A stretch of 40,050 nt of DNA from Alphaproteobacteria bacterium (GCA_028696805.1 JAQVGI010000010.1:1-40050), one strand, 5' to 3'; counted from the stretch's first letter, positions 18,513 through 27,718 are shown. The notes: generated by a model from the sequence alone, not told the origin. A program made the numbers and translations.

Positions 18513-20165
18513 ATCCACTTTCATTTTTTTCATGATGTATTTCTGTTGCGCAATCGATAATATATTGCTCCATGTCCAGTAGATGACAAGGCCGGAGGCG
18601 AAATTCGCCATCATGAAAGTGAACAGGAGCGGCAGGAACTTCATCACGTTCGCCTGGGTCGGGTCGGTCGGCTGGGGCTGCATTTTCTGCTGGATATACA
18701 TTGTGATGCCCATCAGGATCGGCCAGATGCCGAGGTGAAGGAACATCGGCTCGTTCCACGGGATGAGGCCGAACGCCGTGAACAGCGAGGTCGGGTCGGG
18801 CTGGGACAAATCTTGAATCCATCCGAAAAACGGCGCCTGGCGCATCAGGATGGACACGGACAGAACCTTATACAATGCGAAGAAAATCGGAATCTGGATC
18901 AGCATCGGCAGGCACCCGGCCATCGGGTTGACCTTGTCGCGCTTATACAGCGCCATCAGCTCCTGCTGCATCAGCATTTTGTTGTCTTTATGGCGCTCTT
19001 GCAGCTCTTTGATTTTCGGCTGGATCCTGCGCATTTTGGCCATGGATTCATACGATTTCGTCGCTATCGGCAGCATCGCGATGCGCAGCAGGGTCGCGAA
19101 AATCAGAATCGCAACGCCCATGTTTCCGAAGATTTTGAACAAAAACGCCAGAAACGCCAGAAACGGCTTTGTCAGGAAATAATACCACCCGTAGTCGATC
19201 GTCAGATCGAACCGCGGAATGTTCAGCGATTCCTGATAGCGGTTGATCAGGGCGGCTTCCTTCGCGCCGATGAAGACGCGGGTCGTCCGCTCGATGGACT
19301 GGCGCGCCGGCACCGCCAGCGCGGCCGTCTGGAACCCGGCGACATACCGGTCGCCCGTCTTTTGGTAAGTCATCGTCAGCGCGTCCGGCGGCGGAATCAG
19401 GATCGTCTGCCAGTATTTGTCGGTGATGCCCGTCCACCCACCCGCGGCCGGCTTCGAAAAGGCGTCTTTGTCGACGGACGCGTAGCTTTCCTCGAACAAT
19501 TTGCCATCGAAATACCCGACGAAGCCCTCGAAAACGGCGGCTATCCGCGCGGATTCAGGCGGCGCCGCGCGCGTGATGCTGCCCGCCAGAACGCCCGCAA
19601 CCGGCGCATCGGTCAGGTTGATGACGCGGTCGGTCAATGTCATCATGTAATGCTCGTCCAGTTCAATAACCCGCTCGATTTTGACGGACGGCGTCTGATA
19701 GGTCAGCGCAACGGGCGTCTGCGGCGTCAGCCGATTCCCCGACACGGCCCAGGCGCCCGGCTTTTCGGGCAGGCCCATGCCCGTCCACGACACGCTCACC
19801 GCCTCGCCGGGTTTCAGCAGAACGACGGGGGCGCTGTCCTTGTCGGGCGTTTCGCGGTAGCGGAGCAGCGACACGTCGGACACCTGTCCGCCCCGGCTGC
19901 CCAGCATGCCGGACAGAACGGCGTTCGCGACGGGAATCGCCTGAACATCCACGACGGGCAGCGTCGGCAGCAATGTGTTCTTATCCGCCGGCGCGGGAAC
20001 GGCGGGCGCGGGCGCTGCGGCAACGACGGGCGCTTCCGATTCCGCCGACGGCGCGCCGTTGTCTTTCTTGCCGAAAAATTGGAAGGAAAACAAAACGACG
20101 ATCACCAAAACCATCGCGATGAAGATGTTGCGCTGCTCTTCCTTCTGGCGTCCGATATCGTTCAT
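18510..20165 (-). CDS. yidC: YidC, membrane protein insertase
   Basis: A 551-residue inner-membrane insertase working alone or with SecYEG. TM1 is at about 14-31 ([17 protein letters not shown]), followed by a Pro/Ala linker and the large periplasmic beta domain (about 65-330). The conserved C-terminal five-helix core (about 340-545) contains [10 protein letters not shown], the cytoplasmic hairpin [38 protein letters not shown] and the final [20 protein letters not shown] before ATG 20165 and the ATGA overlap with yidD fix the start. The stop lies inside the inverted end of the repeat element. Confidence 0.97.
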   Translation of the reverse strand: MNDIGRQKEEQRNIFIAMVLVIVVLFSFQFFGKKDNGAPSAESEAPVVAAAPAPAVPAPADKNTLLPTLPVVDVQAIPVANAVLSGMLGSRGGQVSDVSLLRYRETPDKDSAPVVLLKPGEAVSVSWTGMGLPEKPGAWAVSGNRLTPQTPVALTYQTPSVKIERVIELDEHYMMTLTDRVINLTDAPVAGVLAGSITRAAPPESARIAAVFEGFVGYFDGKLFEESYASVDKDAFSKPAAGGWTGITDKYWQTILIPPPDALTMTYQKTGDRYVAGFQTAALAVPARQSIERTTRVFIGAKEAALINRYQESLNIPRFDLTIDYGWYYFLTKPFLAFLAFLFKIFGNMGVAILIFATLLRIAMLPIATKSYESMAKMRRIQPKIKELQERHKDNKMLMQQELMALYKRDKVNPMAGCLPMLIQIPIFFALYKVLSVSILMRQAPFFGWIQDLSQPDPTSLFTAFGLIPWNEPMFLHLGIWPILMGITMYIQQKMQPQPTDPTQANVMKFLPLLFTFMMANFASGLVIYWTWSNILSIAQQKYIMKKMKVD

Positions 20166-20410
20166 TTTTTCCTCTTTTCGGCTTTCGGCGGCACCGGATC
20201 GTATCCCGATCCGCCCCACGGGTGGCACTTCAAAATGCGTTTGGCGGTCAATATAGCACCTTTTCGGGCGCCATGCAAGGAAAAAGCCTCCTCGGCGTAT
20301 TCGGAGCATGTCGGCTGGAACCGGCACCGCCCGCCCAGCAGCGGCGACAAAAACCACCGGTAGAGTTTAATGCCGGCCAAAAAGGGAACAACGCCGATTT
20401 TTTTCATCAT
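20162..20410 (-). CDS. yidD: YidD, membrane protein insertion efficiency factor
   Basis: An 82-residue small protein, with the family signature Cys residues and motif [12 protein letters not shown] and the C-terminal [14 protein letters not shown]. It is thought to help YidC-dependent insertion. It sits in the standard slot between rnpA and yidC, overlapping yidC by ATGA. Two ATGs in a row (20410, 20407) are equally good starts; the ribosome site is weak, suggesting coupling to rnpA 3 bases upstream. Confidence 0.95.
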   Translation of the reverse strand: MMKKIGVVPFLAGIKLYRWFLSPLLGGRCRFQPTCSEYAEEAFSLHGARKGAILTAKRILKCHPWGGSGYDPVPPKAEKRKK

Positions 20411-20413
20411 GGC

Positions 20414-20743
20414 TTATTTAATCTGCCGGACCATTTTCTCAAGCTCGGCGCGGATCTGGTCAAAGGTCATCTCCAAGATGTCGCGCCGCGCGATGATCGC
20501 GATGTCGCATCCGCCGAGGGCCGCGAACCCCGCAGACAGCCGCACCGCCTCGCGCAGACGGCGCCGGATCCGGTTGCGCACGACGGCGCCGCCGATCTTC
20601 TTGGTGATCGTGAAGCCGACGCGCGCGGCCGGCAGGCGGTTCGGCAGGTATTGCATCACCAAGCCCGTCCCGACGATCCTGCGCCCCTGATGCGTCAGGG
20701 CCAGGAATTGCCGCCGTTTTTTCAATCGTTCTGTCGTCCTCAT
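20414..20743 (-). CDS. rnpA: RnpA, protein component of ribonuclease P
   Basis: A 109-residue basic protein that binds the RNase P RNA and tRNA precursor leader. The family box RNRIRRRLREAVR and the GFTITKKIGGAVVRN strand are clear. I start at ATG 20743 because the family begins with a short RLKKRRQF segment; the AGGAG here is only one base from the ATG, which is unusually tight, so a slightly upstream start is possible. It follows rpmH by 103 bases. Confidence 0.93.
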   Translation of the reverse strand: MRTTERLKKRRQFLALTHQGRRIVGTGLVMQYLPNRLPAARVGFTITKKIGGAVVRNRIRRRLREAVRLSAGFAALGGCDIAIIARRDILEMTFDQIRAELEKMVRQIK

Positions 20744-20846
20744 GCTCCTATGAACAAAGCCCCGACATAGGACAATCAGGGCTTTTGCTTCCATCCTCCG
20801 CATCGGATGCGCGACGCGCGCACCGCTTGTGATTCAACCGGAACGC

Positions 20847-20984
20847 TTACGCGCTCAACGTTTTGCGCCCTTTGCGCCGACGCGCGCTCAAAACGGATTG
20901 CCCGCTTTTCGTCGCCATGCGCGCCCGAAAGCCGTGGCGCCGCGTCCGGACGATTTTGCTGGGCTGATATGTGCGTTTCACCAT
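20847..20984 (-). CDS. rpmH: Ribosomal protein L34
   Basis: A 45-residue basic protein of the 50S subunit: [19 protein letters not shown] at the N-terminus, then ARMATKSG and [11 protein letters not shown], a near-perfect L34. AGAGGAG precedes the ATG. It heads the rpmH-rnpA-yidD-yidC transcript and has a strong promoter. Confidence 0.97.
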   Translation of the reverse strand: MVKRTYQPSKIVRTRRHGFRARMATKSGQSVLSARRRKGRKTLSA

Positions 20985-21017
20985 GAAAAACTCCTCTGAT
21001 TCCAAAAAACTGACGCC

Positions 21018-21046
21018 TTTATACCCGTTTTTTCATCCAAAGTCAA
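21018..21046 (-). promoter_or_regulatory. rpmH promoter
   Basis: On the minus strand TTGACT (21046-21041), a 17-base spacer and TATAAA (21023-21018). The -35 lies in the last codons of the upstream deacylase gene. Confidence 0.8.
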
Positions 21047-22151
21047 GCACAATTTGCCAAAGCAGCCGACGCCAATCGTCCAGCTGGCCCTTTTCGATGA
21101 ATTCGTCGGGCTGGTGCGCCTGCGCGATGCGGCCGGGGCCCAGGATAAGCGTCGGTATGCCGCGCGCGCTGAAACAGCCGGCCTCGGTCCCGTAGGACAC
21201 TTTCGGATACGCCGCCATCGGTGCGTGCGTCAGAATCCGCCGCGCGAACGCGTCGCCCGCATCCGTCGCGAATCCCCGCAGCCCCGCCGTCTCCCGATGC
21301 GCGACGGACACCCCCGCCGGCAGGGGCAGCCGCATCAGAGCCTCGGACAGCGCGCGCATGAAAGCTTCCTTTTGCGCCGCATCCAAAAACCGGCCGGAAT
21401 AGGCCATCTCGGCCTTGTCCGGTATCATGTTGGCGGCAATGCCCGATTGGAACAATGTGATGTCCGCGACGCAATGCGGCACTTGGAAAGCGGCGTCGCT
21501 CCTGTCCTGAAAGGGCTTCAGCGCCCCGTAAAAAGCCCCGTAAGCCGCCATGGCGCCGGCCAATGCATTCGCACCCTGCGCCGGATCGGACGAGTGGGCG
21601 GTTTTTCCATGGACTTCGATAACCCCTATCACGCTTTCCTTCTGCCCCAGTAGAACCTCCAACCCCGTCGGCTCCATCACGATGCACCCGGCCGCGCGCG
21701 GTAAAATGCCGAGCCTGTCCAGCGCGTCCAGCGCTTCATGCACGCCGGTGCCGGCCACTTCCTCGTCGGGCGTCAGGACGATGCACGCCGACTTCCCGTG
21801 CGCGACTATATCGGGGATCAGCGACAGCGCGACGGCAATCGCGCCTTTCATGTCCGTCGTGCCGCGCCCGAACACTTTGTCCGGCGTTTCCGTCAGCGCG
21901 AACGGCGGCATCGTCCATCCGGCGCCGGCCGGCACCACATCCAGGTGCCCGGACAGCAGCAGCGGCCGCGCCCCCTCCCCGATGCAGATGATCAGCGACG
22001 CGCGCGCCCCGTCGGCGCTCCGCACCCGATGCGTCGCGACGCCCCCCAGCGGCTTCAGATACGATGCGATCCATTCGACGGCCGCCGGCGTCGCATGCCC
22101 GGTGGTTGTGTCGCAGGCGATCAGGTGCCTTAAAATCTCCAGATAGGTCAT
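21033..22151 (-). CDS. argE: M20-family deacylase, ArgE-like (acetylornithine deacetylase)
   Basis: A 372-residue cytoplasmic zinc amidohydrolase. The metal and catalytic motifs of M20 are present: SGHLDVVP, GRGTTDMKG, TPDEEVAGTG, MEPTG and a dimerisation lid segment. The C-terminal YGTEAGCFSARGIPTLILGPG followed by AHQPDEFI is typical of ArgE, which releases acetate from N-acetylornithine in arginine synthesis. The closely related DapE and other acyl-amino-acid hydrolases cannot be fully excluded. The start overlaps the upstream GNAT stop (ATGA), so the two are co-transcribed. Confidence 0.87.
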   Translation of the reverse strand: MTYLEILRHLIACDTTTGHATPAAVEWIASYLKPLGGVATHRVRSADGARASLIICIGEGARPLLLSGHLDVVPAGAGWTMPPFALTETPDKVFGRGTTDMKGAIAVALSLIPDIVAHGKSACIVLTPDEEVAGTGVHEALDALDRLGILPRAAGCIVMEPTGLEVLLGQKESVIGVIEVHGKTAHSSDPAQGANALAGAMAAYGAFYGALKPFQDRSDAAFQVPHCVADITLFQSGIAANMIPDKAEMAYSGRFLDAAQKEAFMRALSEALMRLPLPAGVSVAHRETAGLRGFATDAGDAFARRILTHAPMAAYPKVSYGTEAGCFSARGIPTLILGPGRIAQAHQPDEFIEKGQLDDWRRLLWQIVLDFG

Positions 22152-22840
22152 ATGCAGGCGCGCTCCTTCTCCTCGCGTTTTATTCTATCGGATGCCAGCC
22201 GGTTTTTCAAGATGCATATCGGCGTCGCGAACCGCCGGACGTCCGGGAAGAACCACATGTCGAAACGGCAGTCCGCCGTCTTTTGGCCGACGGCGCCGGA
22301 CGCGGCGGCGACATCCTGCTCAAACCGCCCGCCGTGAAGGGCGCCGCCGACGGACTGATAAAACCGGCTGGACCCCGAATAGCCGCCCAGCGTCACAACG
22401 ACGGCCTGGGCCGCCCCTTGCTTCAGCAGGTGCCCGCCCATCGCGGACATCAGAAAATGCCCGACGCCGAACCCCTGATGCCGCGGATGGACATACAGCG
22501 TTTGAACCTCGCCGTATGCGCGCGGCATGGAGCGCCCCATCACGCCGGCGACGAAGCTCCGCTCCGCCGCGTCGCTCACGACATGGCACCGCGCGACGCC
22601 GACGATTTCCGGGCCGCCGCCGGACGCCCTTTCGGCGACGAACAGCGCGTGCTCATCCCCCCGCTCGGCTTTCTGCTGGAAGGAACGGGCCCAGTTGGCA
22701 TGCAATTTTTCGAGGGAGAACGTGGCCTCCAAAACGGCCGGGGAAATATGGCCGCCGTAGGCCTGCATCGCCGACAGCGAATGCGTTTGAACGATGTGCG
22801 GCAAATCCGACGGCACGGCGGAACGTATGATGACAGACAT
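22148..22840 (-). CDS. GNAT-family N-acetyltransferase
   Basis: A 230-residue protein with a GNAT fold: N-terminal IIRSAVPSDLPHIVQTHSLS, the acetyl-CoA-binding motif VQTLYVHPRHQGFGVGHFLMSA (Q/R-x-x-G-x-G/A type, about 118-140), and VVTLGGYSGSSRFYQSVGG near 170. The C-terminal ~45 residues are an extra basic tail. I start at 22840 (AAGGA 6 bases upstream), not the upstream TTG at 22846. Substrate unknown. Operon position before the ArgE-like gene hints at amino-acid metabolism, but that is weak. Confidence 0.87.
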   Translation of the reverse strand: MSVIIRSAVPSDLPHIVQTHSLSAMQAYGGHISPAVLEATFSLEKLHANWARSFQQKAERGDEHALFVAERASGGGPEIVGVARCHVVSDAAERSFVAGVMGRSMPRAYGEVQTLYVHPRHQGFGVGHFLMSAMGGHLLKQGAAQAVVVTLGGYSGSSRFYQSVGGALHGGRFEQDVAAASGAVGQKTADCRFDMWFFPDVRRFATPICILKNRLASDRIKREEKERACI

Positions 22841-23261
22841 AAACAATCCTTGTTGATTTTGAATGGGTGGATAGAACGGAAAAACAGATGAAGATACAGA
22901 TATGAAATGTTATTTGCCCGCGGGGGCAAACCAGAAAGCATAAAAAGAGGCCGCCGCATAACCGGCGCGCGCTTTTTCAGATAAGTCCGTCATCAGACAA
23001 GACATGCTTTCCCTTTTTCATAAAAACATCCGAAACCAACCGGATTCGCGTTCAATTTACCGCATTTTCGGCGCGGTGTCAAGAAAAAAATAAAAAATGC
23101 GATTTCAAGAAAGGTTCACACAACGCGCCAGGCCGAACCTTGACTTTCGCGTCCGATTCCGGCATACTGGCGCGCAGAAAACCACACCGAACATATCCTC
23201 TGGCAGCCGATGGGTCGAACACCGGGCGGGGCGGAATGCGGTCTTTGAAAAAGCAAGGAAA
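22841..23261. other. 421-bp intergenic region between divergent GNAT and hydrogenase genes
   Basis: I see no convincing gene. It holds a 7-bp hairpin TTTGCCC/GGGCAAA (22913-22930, 4-base loop) in what would be the GNAT leader, an A-tract/GC/T-tract segment at about 22944-22978 that looks like a weak bidirectional terminator, and the hydrogenase promoter. The ~94-base leader after that promoter is long for this genome. Confidence 0.5.
23140..23168 (+). promoter_or_regulatory. Promoter of the hydrogenase-like gene
   Basis: TTGACT (23140-23145), a 17-base spacer and CATACT (23163-23168). Confidence 0.7.
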
Positions 23262-24728
23262 ATGACTGATACGACGGAAAGCGAAACGAAAAGGTTGAAG
23301 CGCGAGATACTGGTGCGCCTGATACGGGCTTTTTTGACGGACGATTTTCCGGAAAGCGCGCGCCGCATCCCCTACGACATGCGCCCCAAGGGCTGCGAGG
23401 TCGAATACCGGTGCTGCGTTTATAAGGAGCGGGCCATCCTGCGCGCACGCACGATCGCGGGGCTGGGATTTTCGATCGAGCAGGACGACGAATCGACGCT
23501 GCTGTCCGACTACGCCCGCCGCGCCGCCGCGCGGGAGGCGCCGGAGGAAAATCCGCTGACCGTGCTCGAAAGCGCATGCAAGGGATGCCCGCCGTCGCGG
23601 TACCGCGTCACGGATCTGTGCCAGAACTGCGTCGCGCGCCCGTGCATGCGGACATGCCGGTTCGGCGCCATTTCCCACAGCGACGGACGCTCCCACATCG
23701 ATTCGGAGAAATGCAGGAAATGCGGGCTGTGCATGGCGGCCTGCCCCTACGGCGCGATCGTGAAAACCGTCGTGCCGTGCGAAAACGCCTGCCCCGTGGA
23801 CGCCATCGGCAAGGACGCATCCGGCTTCGCGCGCATCGACGCGGGCAAGTGCATTTCGTGCGGCAAGTGCGTGACGGCCTGCCCGTTCGGCGCCATCCAT
23901 GCGAAAAGCCAGCTGATCGATGTTCTGCGGAAAATCAAGGAGGGTGGCGAAGTCGTCGCGCTGATGGCGCCGGCGATCGCGGGGCACCTGCCCGGCACGC
24001 CCGGCCAGCTGAAAACGGCTTTGCGCGCGGCAGGGTTTTCGGACGCATACGAGGTCGCGCGCGGCGCGGACATCGCCGCCCGGACGGAAGCCGAGGACTT
24101 GCGCGAACGCCTCGCGGCCGGCGCGGCGTTCATGACGACATCGTGCTGCGCGGCCTATAACGAGCTTGTCAAAAAACACCTGCCGGAGCTCGCGCCTTTC
24201 GTGTCGGAGACGCGGACGCCGCTGGCTTACACGGCCGGGCGGGTGCGGACCAAACACCCCGATGCCGTTCTTGTTTTCCTCAGCCCATGCTTCGCGAAGC
24301 GGCGCGAGGTTCTGGACAACCCCGATGTGCAGCATGTGCTGAACTTCGAAGAGGTGGCGGCGATTTTCATCGCGCGGGACATAGATGTCGCCGCATGCGC
24401 GCCGGCGACTTTCGACGATGCCAGCTCGCAGGAAGCCCGCGCTTTTCCCTTGTCCGGCGGCGTCGCGCGCGCGGTGCAGGCCGCCTGGACGGGCGCGCCG
24501 GACGCCGTCAGGCCCGCCGTCGTCAACGGGCTGGACAAAGCGTCCATCCGGGATTTGAAAGCGTATGCCCGGGCCGGGCAGTGTCCGGCGGGCAACCTGG
24601 TGGAGGTGATGTCGTGCGACGGCGGATGCATCGGCGGCAACGCGTGCGCGAACCCGCTGAAAGCCGCGTTGAAAAGGGTCGCGGATTACAGCCGGCAGGC
24701 CCATCCGCTCGTGAAAAAACAGGATTGA
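23262..24728 (+). CDS. Monomeric [FeFe]-hydrogenase-like protein with ferredoxin domains
   Basis: A 488-residue cytoplasmic protein. An N-terminal ~100-residue helical region is followed by a Cys-rich ferredoxin-like block (about 107-215) with CxxC/CP clusters (CQNCVARPCMRTC, CRKCGLCMAACPYG, CISCGKCVTACPFG), enough for about three or four [4Fe-4S] clusters. The H-cluster domain then carries the three ligand motifs: TSCCAAYN (Cys 295/296), SPCFAKRRE (Cys 343) and EVMSCDGGCIGG (Cys 452/456). This spacing matches single-subunit [FeFe] hydrogenases of strict anaerobes (group B-like). TSCCAAY in place of the usual TSCCPxW suggests altered proton transfer or a sensory role. No HydEFG maturases are in the window. 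Start 23262 has AAGG just upstream; an open frame before it crosses the promoter. Confidence 0.85.
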   Translation: MTDTTESETKRLKREILVRLIRAFLTDDFPESARRIPYDMRPKGCEVEYRCCVYKERAILRARTIAGLGFSIEQDDESTLLSDYARRAAAREAPEENPLTVLESACKGCPPSRYRVTDLCQNCVARPCMRTCRFGAISHSDGRSHIDSEKCRKCGLCMAACPYGAIVKTVVPCENACPVDAIGKDASGFARIDAGKCISCGKCVTACPFGAIHAKSQLIDVLRKIKEGGEVVALMAPAIAGHLPGTPGQLKTALRAAGFSDAYEVARGADIAARTEAEDLRERLAAGAAFMTTSCCAAYNELVKKHLPELAPFVSETRTPLAYTAGRVRTKHPDAVLVFLSPCFAKRREVLDNPDVQHVLNFEEVAAIFIARDIDVAACAPATFDDASSQEARAFPLSGGVARAVQAAWTGAPDAVRPAVVNGLDKASIRDLKAYARAGQCPAGNLVEVMSCDGGCIGGNACANPLKAALKRVADYSRQAHPLVKKQD

Positions 24729-24741
24729 ACCCCCGCCTCCG

Positions 24742-25665
24742 TCAGTCGAAATCCCGCCGGACGCGCCGGTAGAGTTTCGGGCTGCCGTGCCCGGTGTCGG
24801 CGAACAGCACCAGGCGCGATTGCGGCAGCGCTTTGTGCAGATCATACGCCTGATACGGCGGGCAGCAGAAATCCAGCCTGTTCTGATAAATGATAGTCGG
24901 AATATGCGCCATCTTGGACGCATTTTTAATCAGCTGCCCGTCGGTCAGGAACATGTTGTGCTTCGTGTAATGCATGACGATCCGGAACTTCAAGACCGCC
25001 TCGTCGGTCAGCTCCGGCGCGTCGAACGCGACGGCCGCGTCACCCAGCCGATGCTCGAAGGAGCCGTAATACCGCAGCGCCTTTTTCTGGTCGGCCTTGT
25101 CGGGCGAAAAAATAAGCGCGTGGTAGTAATCGTCGACAGATTTCCTGCCGGCCTGCGCGCGGAAAACATCCACCGCATCCGGATAGAAAAGCGGCGCGGA
25201 CGAGCCGAACAGCGCCGTATCCCGCTTGCGCCCCAGAAACACGCTGACCAGGACGACCTGCTTCACCCGCCGGGGATGCGTCTGTGCGAACAGCGTTGCG
25301 CACGTCGCGCCGAAGGAGGCGCCGCACGCGATGATCTTGCCCGCGACGTTCAGGTGGTCGAGCAGCCGCACCGCGTCCGCCATCGTGTCCTGAATCGTGT
25401 TCTTGTGAAAGGCGTCCTTGAACAAGGAGCGCCCGCACGCGCGCTGGTCGAATAAAATCACGCGGTATTTTTTCAGGTTGAAAATGCCCGCGTATTCGGG
25501 GCTGCTCGAACTGCCCGGCCCGCCGTGGAACGACAGCACCACTTCGCCGCGCGGGTTGCCGACCTGCTGGTAATAAATCCGGTGCCCGTCGCGCGCGGGC
25601 AGGTGCCCCTCGTCATACGGCCTGATCGGCCGTTTCAAGCATTTCAAGAAATCGAACACACCCAT
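24742..25665 (-). CDS. Alpha/beta hydrolase, proline-iminopeptidase-like (S33)
   Basis: A 307-residue cytoplasmic hydrolase. The oxyanion motif HGGPGSS is at 47-53, FDQRACGRS at 72-80 (typical of prolyl aminopeptidases), the nucleophile GASFGA puts Ser at 117, and the likely acid and base are Asp 265 (NRLDF) and His 293 (TGHG). PIP enzymes release N-terminal proline from peptides. The first ~20 residues are an extra basic segment. GGAGG precedes the ATG. It converges on the hydrogenase gene with 13 bases between stops. Confidence 0.85.
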   Translation of the reverse strand: MGVFDFLKCLKRPIRPYDEGHLPARDGHRIYYQQVGNPRGEVVLSFHGGPGSSSSPEYAGIFNLKKYRVILFDQRACGRSLFKDAFHKNTIQDTMADAVRLLDHLNVAGKIIACGASFGATCATLFAQTHPRRVKQVVLVSVFLGRKRDTALFGSSAPLFYPDAVDVFRAQAGRKSVDDYYHALIFSPDKADQKKALRYYGSFEHRLGDAAVAFDAPELTDEAVLKFRIVMHYTKHNMFLTDGQLIKNASKMAHIPTIIYQNRLDFCCPPYQAYDLHKALPQSRLVLFADTGHGSPKLYRRVRRDFD

Positions 25666-25768
25666 GCGCCCTCCTTTTTCAAATCCCGCCGGATGTCATT
25701 CTGACACACTTTGCGCCGGAAAACAACCGAAATTTTCAACACCGCCCGGGCGCGCGCAATAAAATCCG

Positions 25769-25798
25769 TTGACTTTTTTTGTCCATGTATGATACACT
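25769..25798 (+). promoter_or_regulatory. hisS promoter
   Basis: TTGACT (25769-25774), an 18-base spacer containing a T7 run, then TACACT (25793-25798), 24 bases before the hisS ATG. Confidence 0.65.
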
Positions 25799-25822
25799 GC
25801 TCCCAACAGACAGGGGTTCGCC

Positions 25823-27139
25823 ATGACAGACAAAATTGAATGCATCGACAAGCTGCCGCTGCGCGGCATGCGCGATTTTTTGCCGAAGGATTGGATTTTC
25901 CGCGCCAAATTGATGCGCGCATGGACGGAGGCCGCCGCCGAGGCCGGCTTCGTGCGCTACGAAACGCCGATCGTCGAGCCGCTGGCATTGCTGGAACGGA
26001 AAAGCGGCGAGGAAATCTCCGATCAAATCTACAACTTCGAGGACAAATCCGGCCGGAAAATCGCGCTGCGCCCCGAAATAACGCCGTCGATGGTCCGGAT
26101 CGTTTCCGGCAACCGCGACGCGTTCCCCGCCCAGGGAAAAGTCTACGCCATCGGGCAATGCTTCCGGTATGAGCGTGCGTCGCTGGGCCGGAAGCGCGAG
26201 CATTTCCAATGGAACATCGACATCGTCGGCACAGAGACGACCGCCGCCGAGGCGTATCTGTTGAAAACCGCGGTGGTTGCGCTGCAAAAGCTCGGCTTTT
26301 CGGCGGCGGATTACCAGATCCGCGTCAACAATCGGCAGCTGGTTTCCGACTTCCTCGCGACGCTGGGCATTTCCGGCGACGCGGCGGCGGCCGCGATGGG
26401 CGTGATGGATAAGAAAGACAAAATCGCGCCGGCGGATTTCCGCGCGATGCTGGCGGATATCGGGGTTTCGGACAAGCAGGCAGACGCCCTGACCTCCTTC
26501 ATGGCGGCGAAAAGCCTCGCGGATCTGGAATCGTTCGGCCTGGCGCAATCGCCGGCTTTGGCGGACATGAAGCGCTTCCTGTCGCACTGCGCCGCGCTGG
26601 GCATTTCGGAGTATGTGGCGATCGACACGGGCATCGTCCGCGGGCTGGTCTACTACACCGGCATCGTGTTCGAGGCGTTCGACACCCGGCGCAAGTTCCG
26701 CGCGATTTTCGGCGGCGGGCGATACGACCACCTGTTCGAAAAGCTGACGGGCAAGCCGGCTGCGGCCGTCGGATTGGGCTTCGGCGATGTGGTCATCGAA
26801 GAATTGTATAAGGACAAGTTTGCTGACCGCCTGTCGGATGCCGGCGTCGACATCCTGATCGGCTGCGGCGACGATGCGGCCGTGGACGACGCGCTGGCCG
26901 CGTTTCGGGCCGTTGCCGGAGAGGGTCTGGCCGCCGAATGTGACTTCAAGCCGGCGCCGCTCGGGAAGTTCCTGGCGCGCGCCAACAAGCGCGGCGCCCA
27001 CATCGCCGGATACATCGGGGATCAGGAACGCGCGGCCGGGGAAATCCTGTTCAAAAATATGGCCACCGGCAAACAGATTGCCGTCAAAACAGCCGATAAA
27101 ATGTTATCCGCCCGATTGAAACAACTGCTGGGCGAATAA
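25823..27139 (+). CDS. hisS: Histidyl-tRNA synthetase
   Basis: A 438-residue class II synthetase. Motif 1 region GMRDFLPKDW, then LRPEITPSMVRIV, motif 2 FRYERASLGRKREHFQWNIDIVG, the His-specific loop RGLVYYTGIVFEAF (most bacteria have RGLDYY, so the usual Asp is Val), motif 3 GGGRYDHL near 300, and a C-terminal anticodon-binding domain. The motif 2 loop (GRKREHFQWN rather than the common GRYREFHQ) resembles the divergent synthetases described in an alphaproteobacterial clade whose tRNA-His lacks G-1; tRNA-His is not in the window to test this. AGGGG precedes the ATG by 6 bases. Confidence 0.95.
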   Translation: MTDKIECIDKLPLRGMRDFLPKDWIFRAKLMRAWTEAAAEAGFVRYETPIVEPLALLERKSGEEISDQIYNFEDKSGRKIALRPEITPSMVRIVSGNRDAFPAQGKVYAIGQCFRYERASLGRKREHFQWNIDIVGTETTAAEAYLLKTAVVALQKLGFSAADYQIRVNNRQLVSDFLATLGISGDAAAAAMGVMDKKDKIAPADFRAMLADIGVSDKQADALTSFMAAKSLADLESFGLAQSPALADMKRFLSHCAALGISEYVAIDTGIVRGLVYYTGIVFEAFDTRRKFRAIFGGGRYDHLFEKLTGKPAAAVGLGFGDVVIEELYKDKFADRLSDAGVDILIGCGDDAAVDDALAAFRAVAGEGLAAECDFKPAPLGKFLARANKRGAHIAGYIGDQERAAGEILFKNMATGKQIAVKTADKMLSARLKQLLGE

Positions 27140-27144
27140 GCCCC

Positions 27145-27444
27145 TTACCGCCTTTCCCTGCCGCCCAGCTGATTATATTGGGTTCTGTATGCCGCCGCCA
27201 GTCCGGCCAGCTTGTGGACATTATGTCTGACGACCTTTTTCTCGAACCACGCGGGATCGACATTGGCGCAGCTGCACCAAAAATGGCGCGCGGCCTGCCA
27301 CGGGCCGGACGCATTGAACAAGAACTTTTCGGCGGCCAGCTCGTCCCTGACTTCGAGGCCCTTTTTCTTGGCCCCCTTCGCGCCGCCCATGTCTTCGATG
27401 GCCAAACCAAGGACGGCGGCGGCCAATGTTTCTCCCGCGCCCAT
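27145..27444 (-). CDS. Unknown 99-residue protein, last gene of a small-gene operon
   Basis: It starts one base after the stop of the upstream gene (TAACATG), so it is translationally coupled. The N-terminus is a Gly/Ala-rich helix (GAGETLAAAVLGLAIEDM), followed by Lys-rich GAKGAKKKGL. The core ARHFWCSCANVDPAWFEKKVV resembles small phage and prophage proteins that carry a W-x-C-x-x-A-x-x-DP-x-x-(V/F) core; I infer a phage-like origin only weakly. The convergent hisS stop is 5 bases away. Confidence 0.65.
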   Translation of the reverse strand: MGAGETLAAAVLGLAIEDMGGAKGAKKKGLEVRDELAAEKFLFNASGPWQAARHFWCSCANVDPAWFEKKVVRHNVHKLAGLAAAYRTQYNQLGGRERR

Positions 27445-27445
27445 G

Positions 27446-27679
27446 TTATTCCCGCCCCCGGATTTCCTGCATTTTCCACTTCGCTCGATCCATCGCAAAG
27501 CGTTTCCGCATTTGGGCACGGGACACTCCTGTCCAACCAGGTATCCCGTCTAGCAACGCCAAAACCTGAAAGCGAAACGCGCATTCCAGCCCCTTGTGAT
27601 ACAGCTGAACATTTTTGGGCGAAAACGGCAAGCCGGCCATATTCTGTGAAACCATCTTTTCAATTTCTGTATCTGTCAT
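27446..27679 (-). CDS. Small tandem paralogue 1 (77 aa), unknown
   Basis: Begins MTDTEIEKMVSQNM and shares with its two upstream neighbours the core NM-x-G-x-P-x-S-x-x-N-x-Q-x-Y, then KGxECAxR and a Leu/Ala helix. The C-terminus KMQEIRGRE is charged. AAGGAG sits 7 bases before the ATG. No known domain recognised. Middle member by conservation; its central region is the most divergent (GIPGWTGVSRAQM). Confidence 0.75.
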   Translation of the reverse strand: MTDTEIEKMVSQNMAGLPFSPKNVQLYHKGLECAFRFQVLALLDGIPGWTGVSRAQMRKRFAMDRAKWKMQEIRGRE

Positions 27680-27718
27680 GCACGCTCTCCTTTTTGATGG
27701 CTTTATCCAACACCCCTG

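Noticed and set aside
22944-22978. Firm intrinsic terminator between GNAT and hydrogenase genes
   Set aside because: There is an A-tract, GC-rich core and T-tract, but the best continuous stem is only about 5 bp, so I mention it only as a weak possibility.
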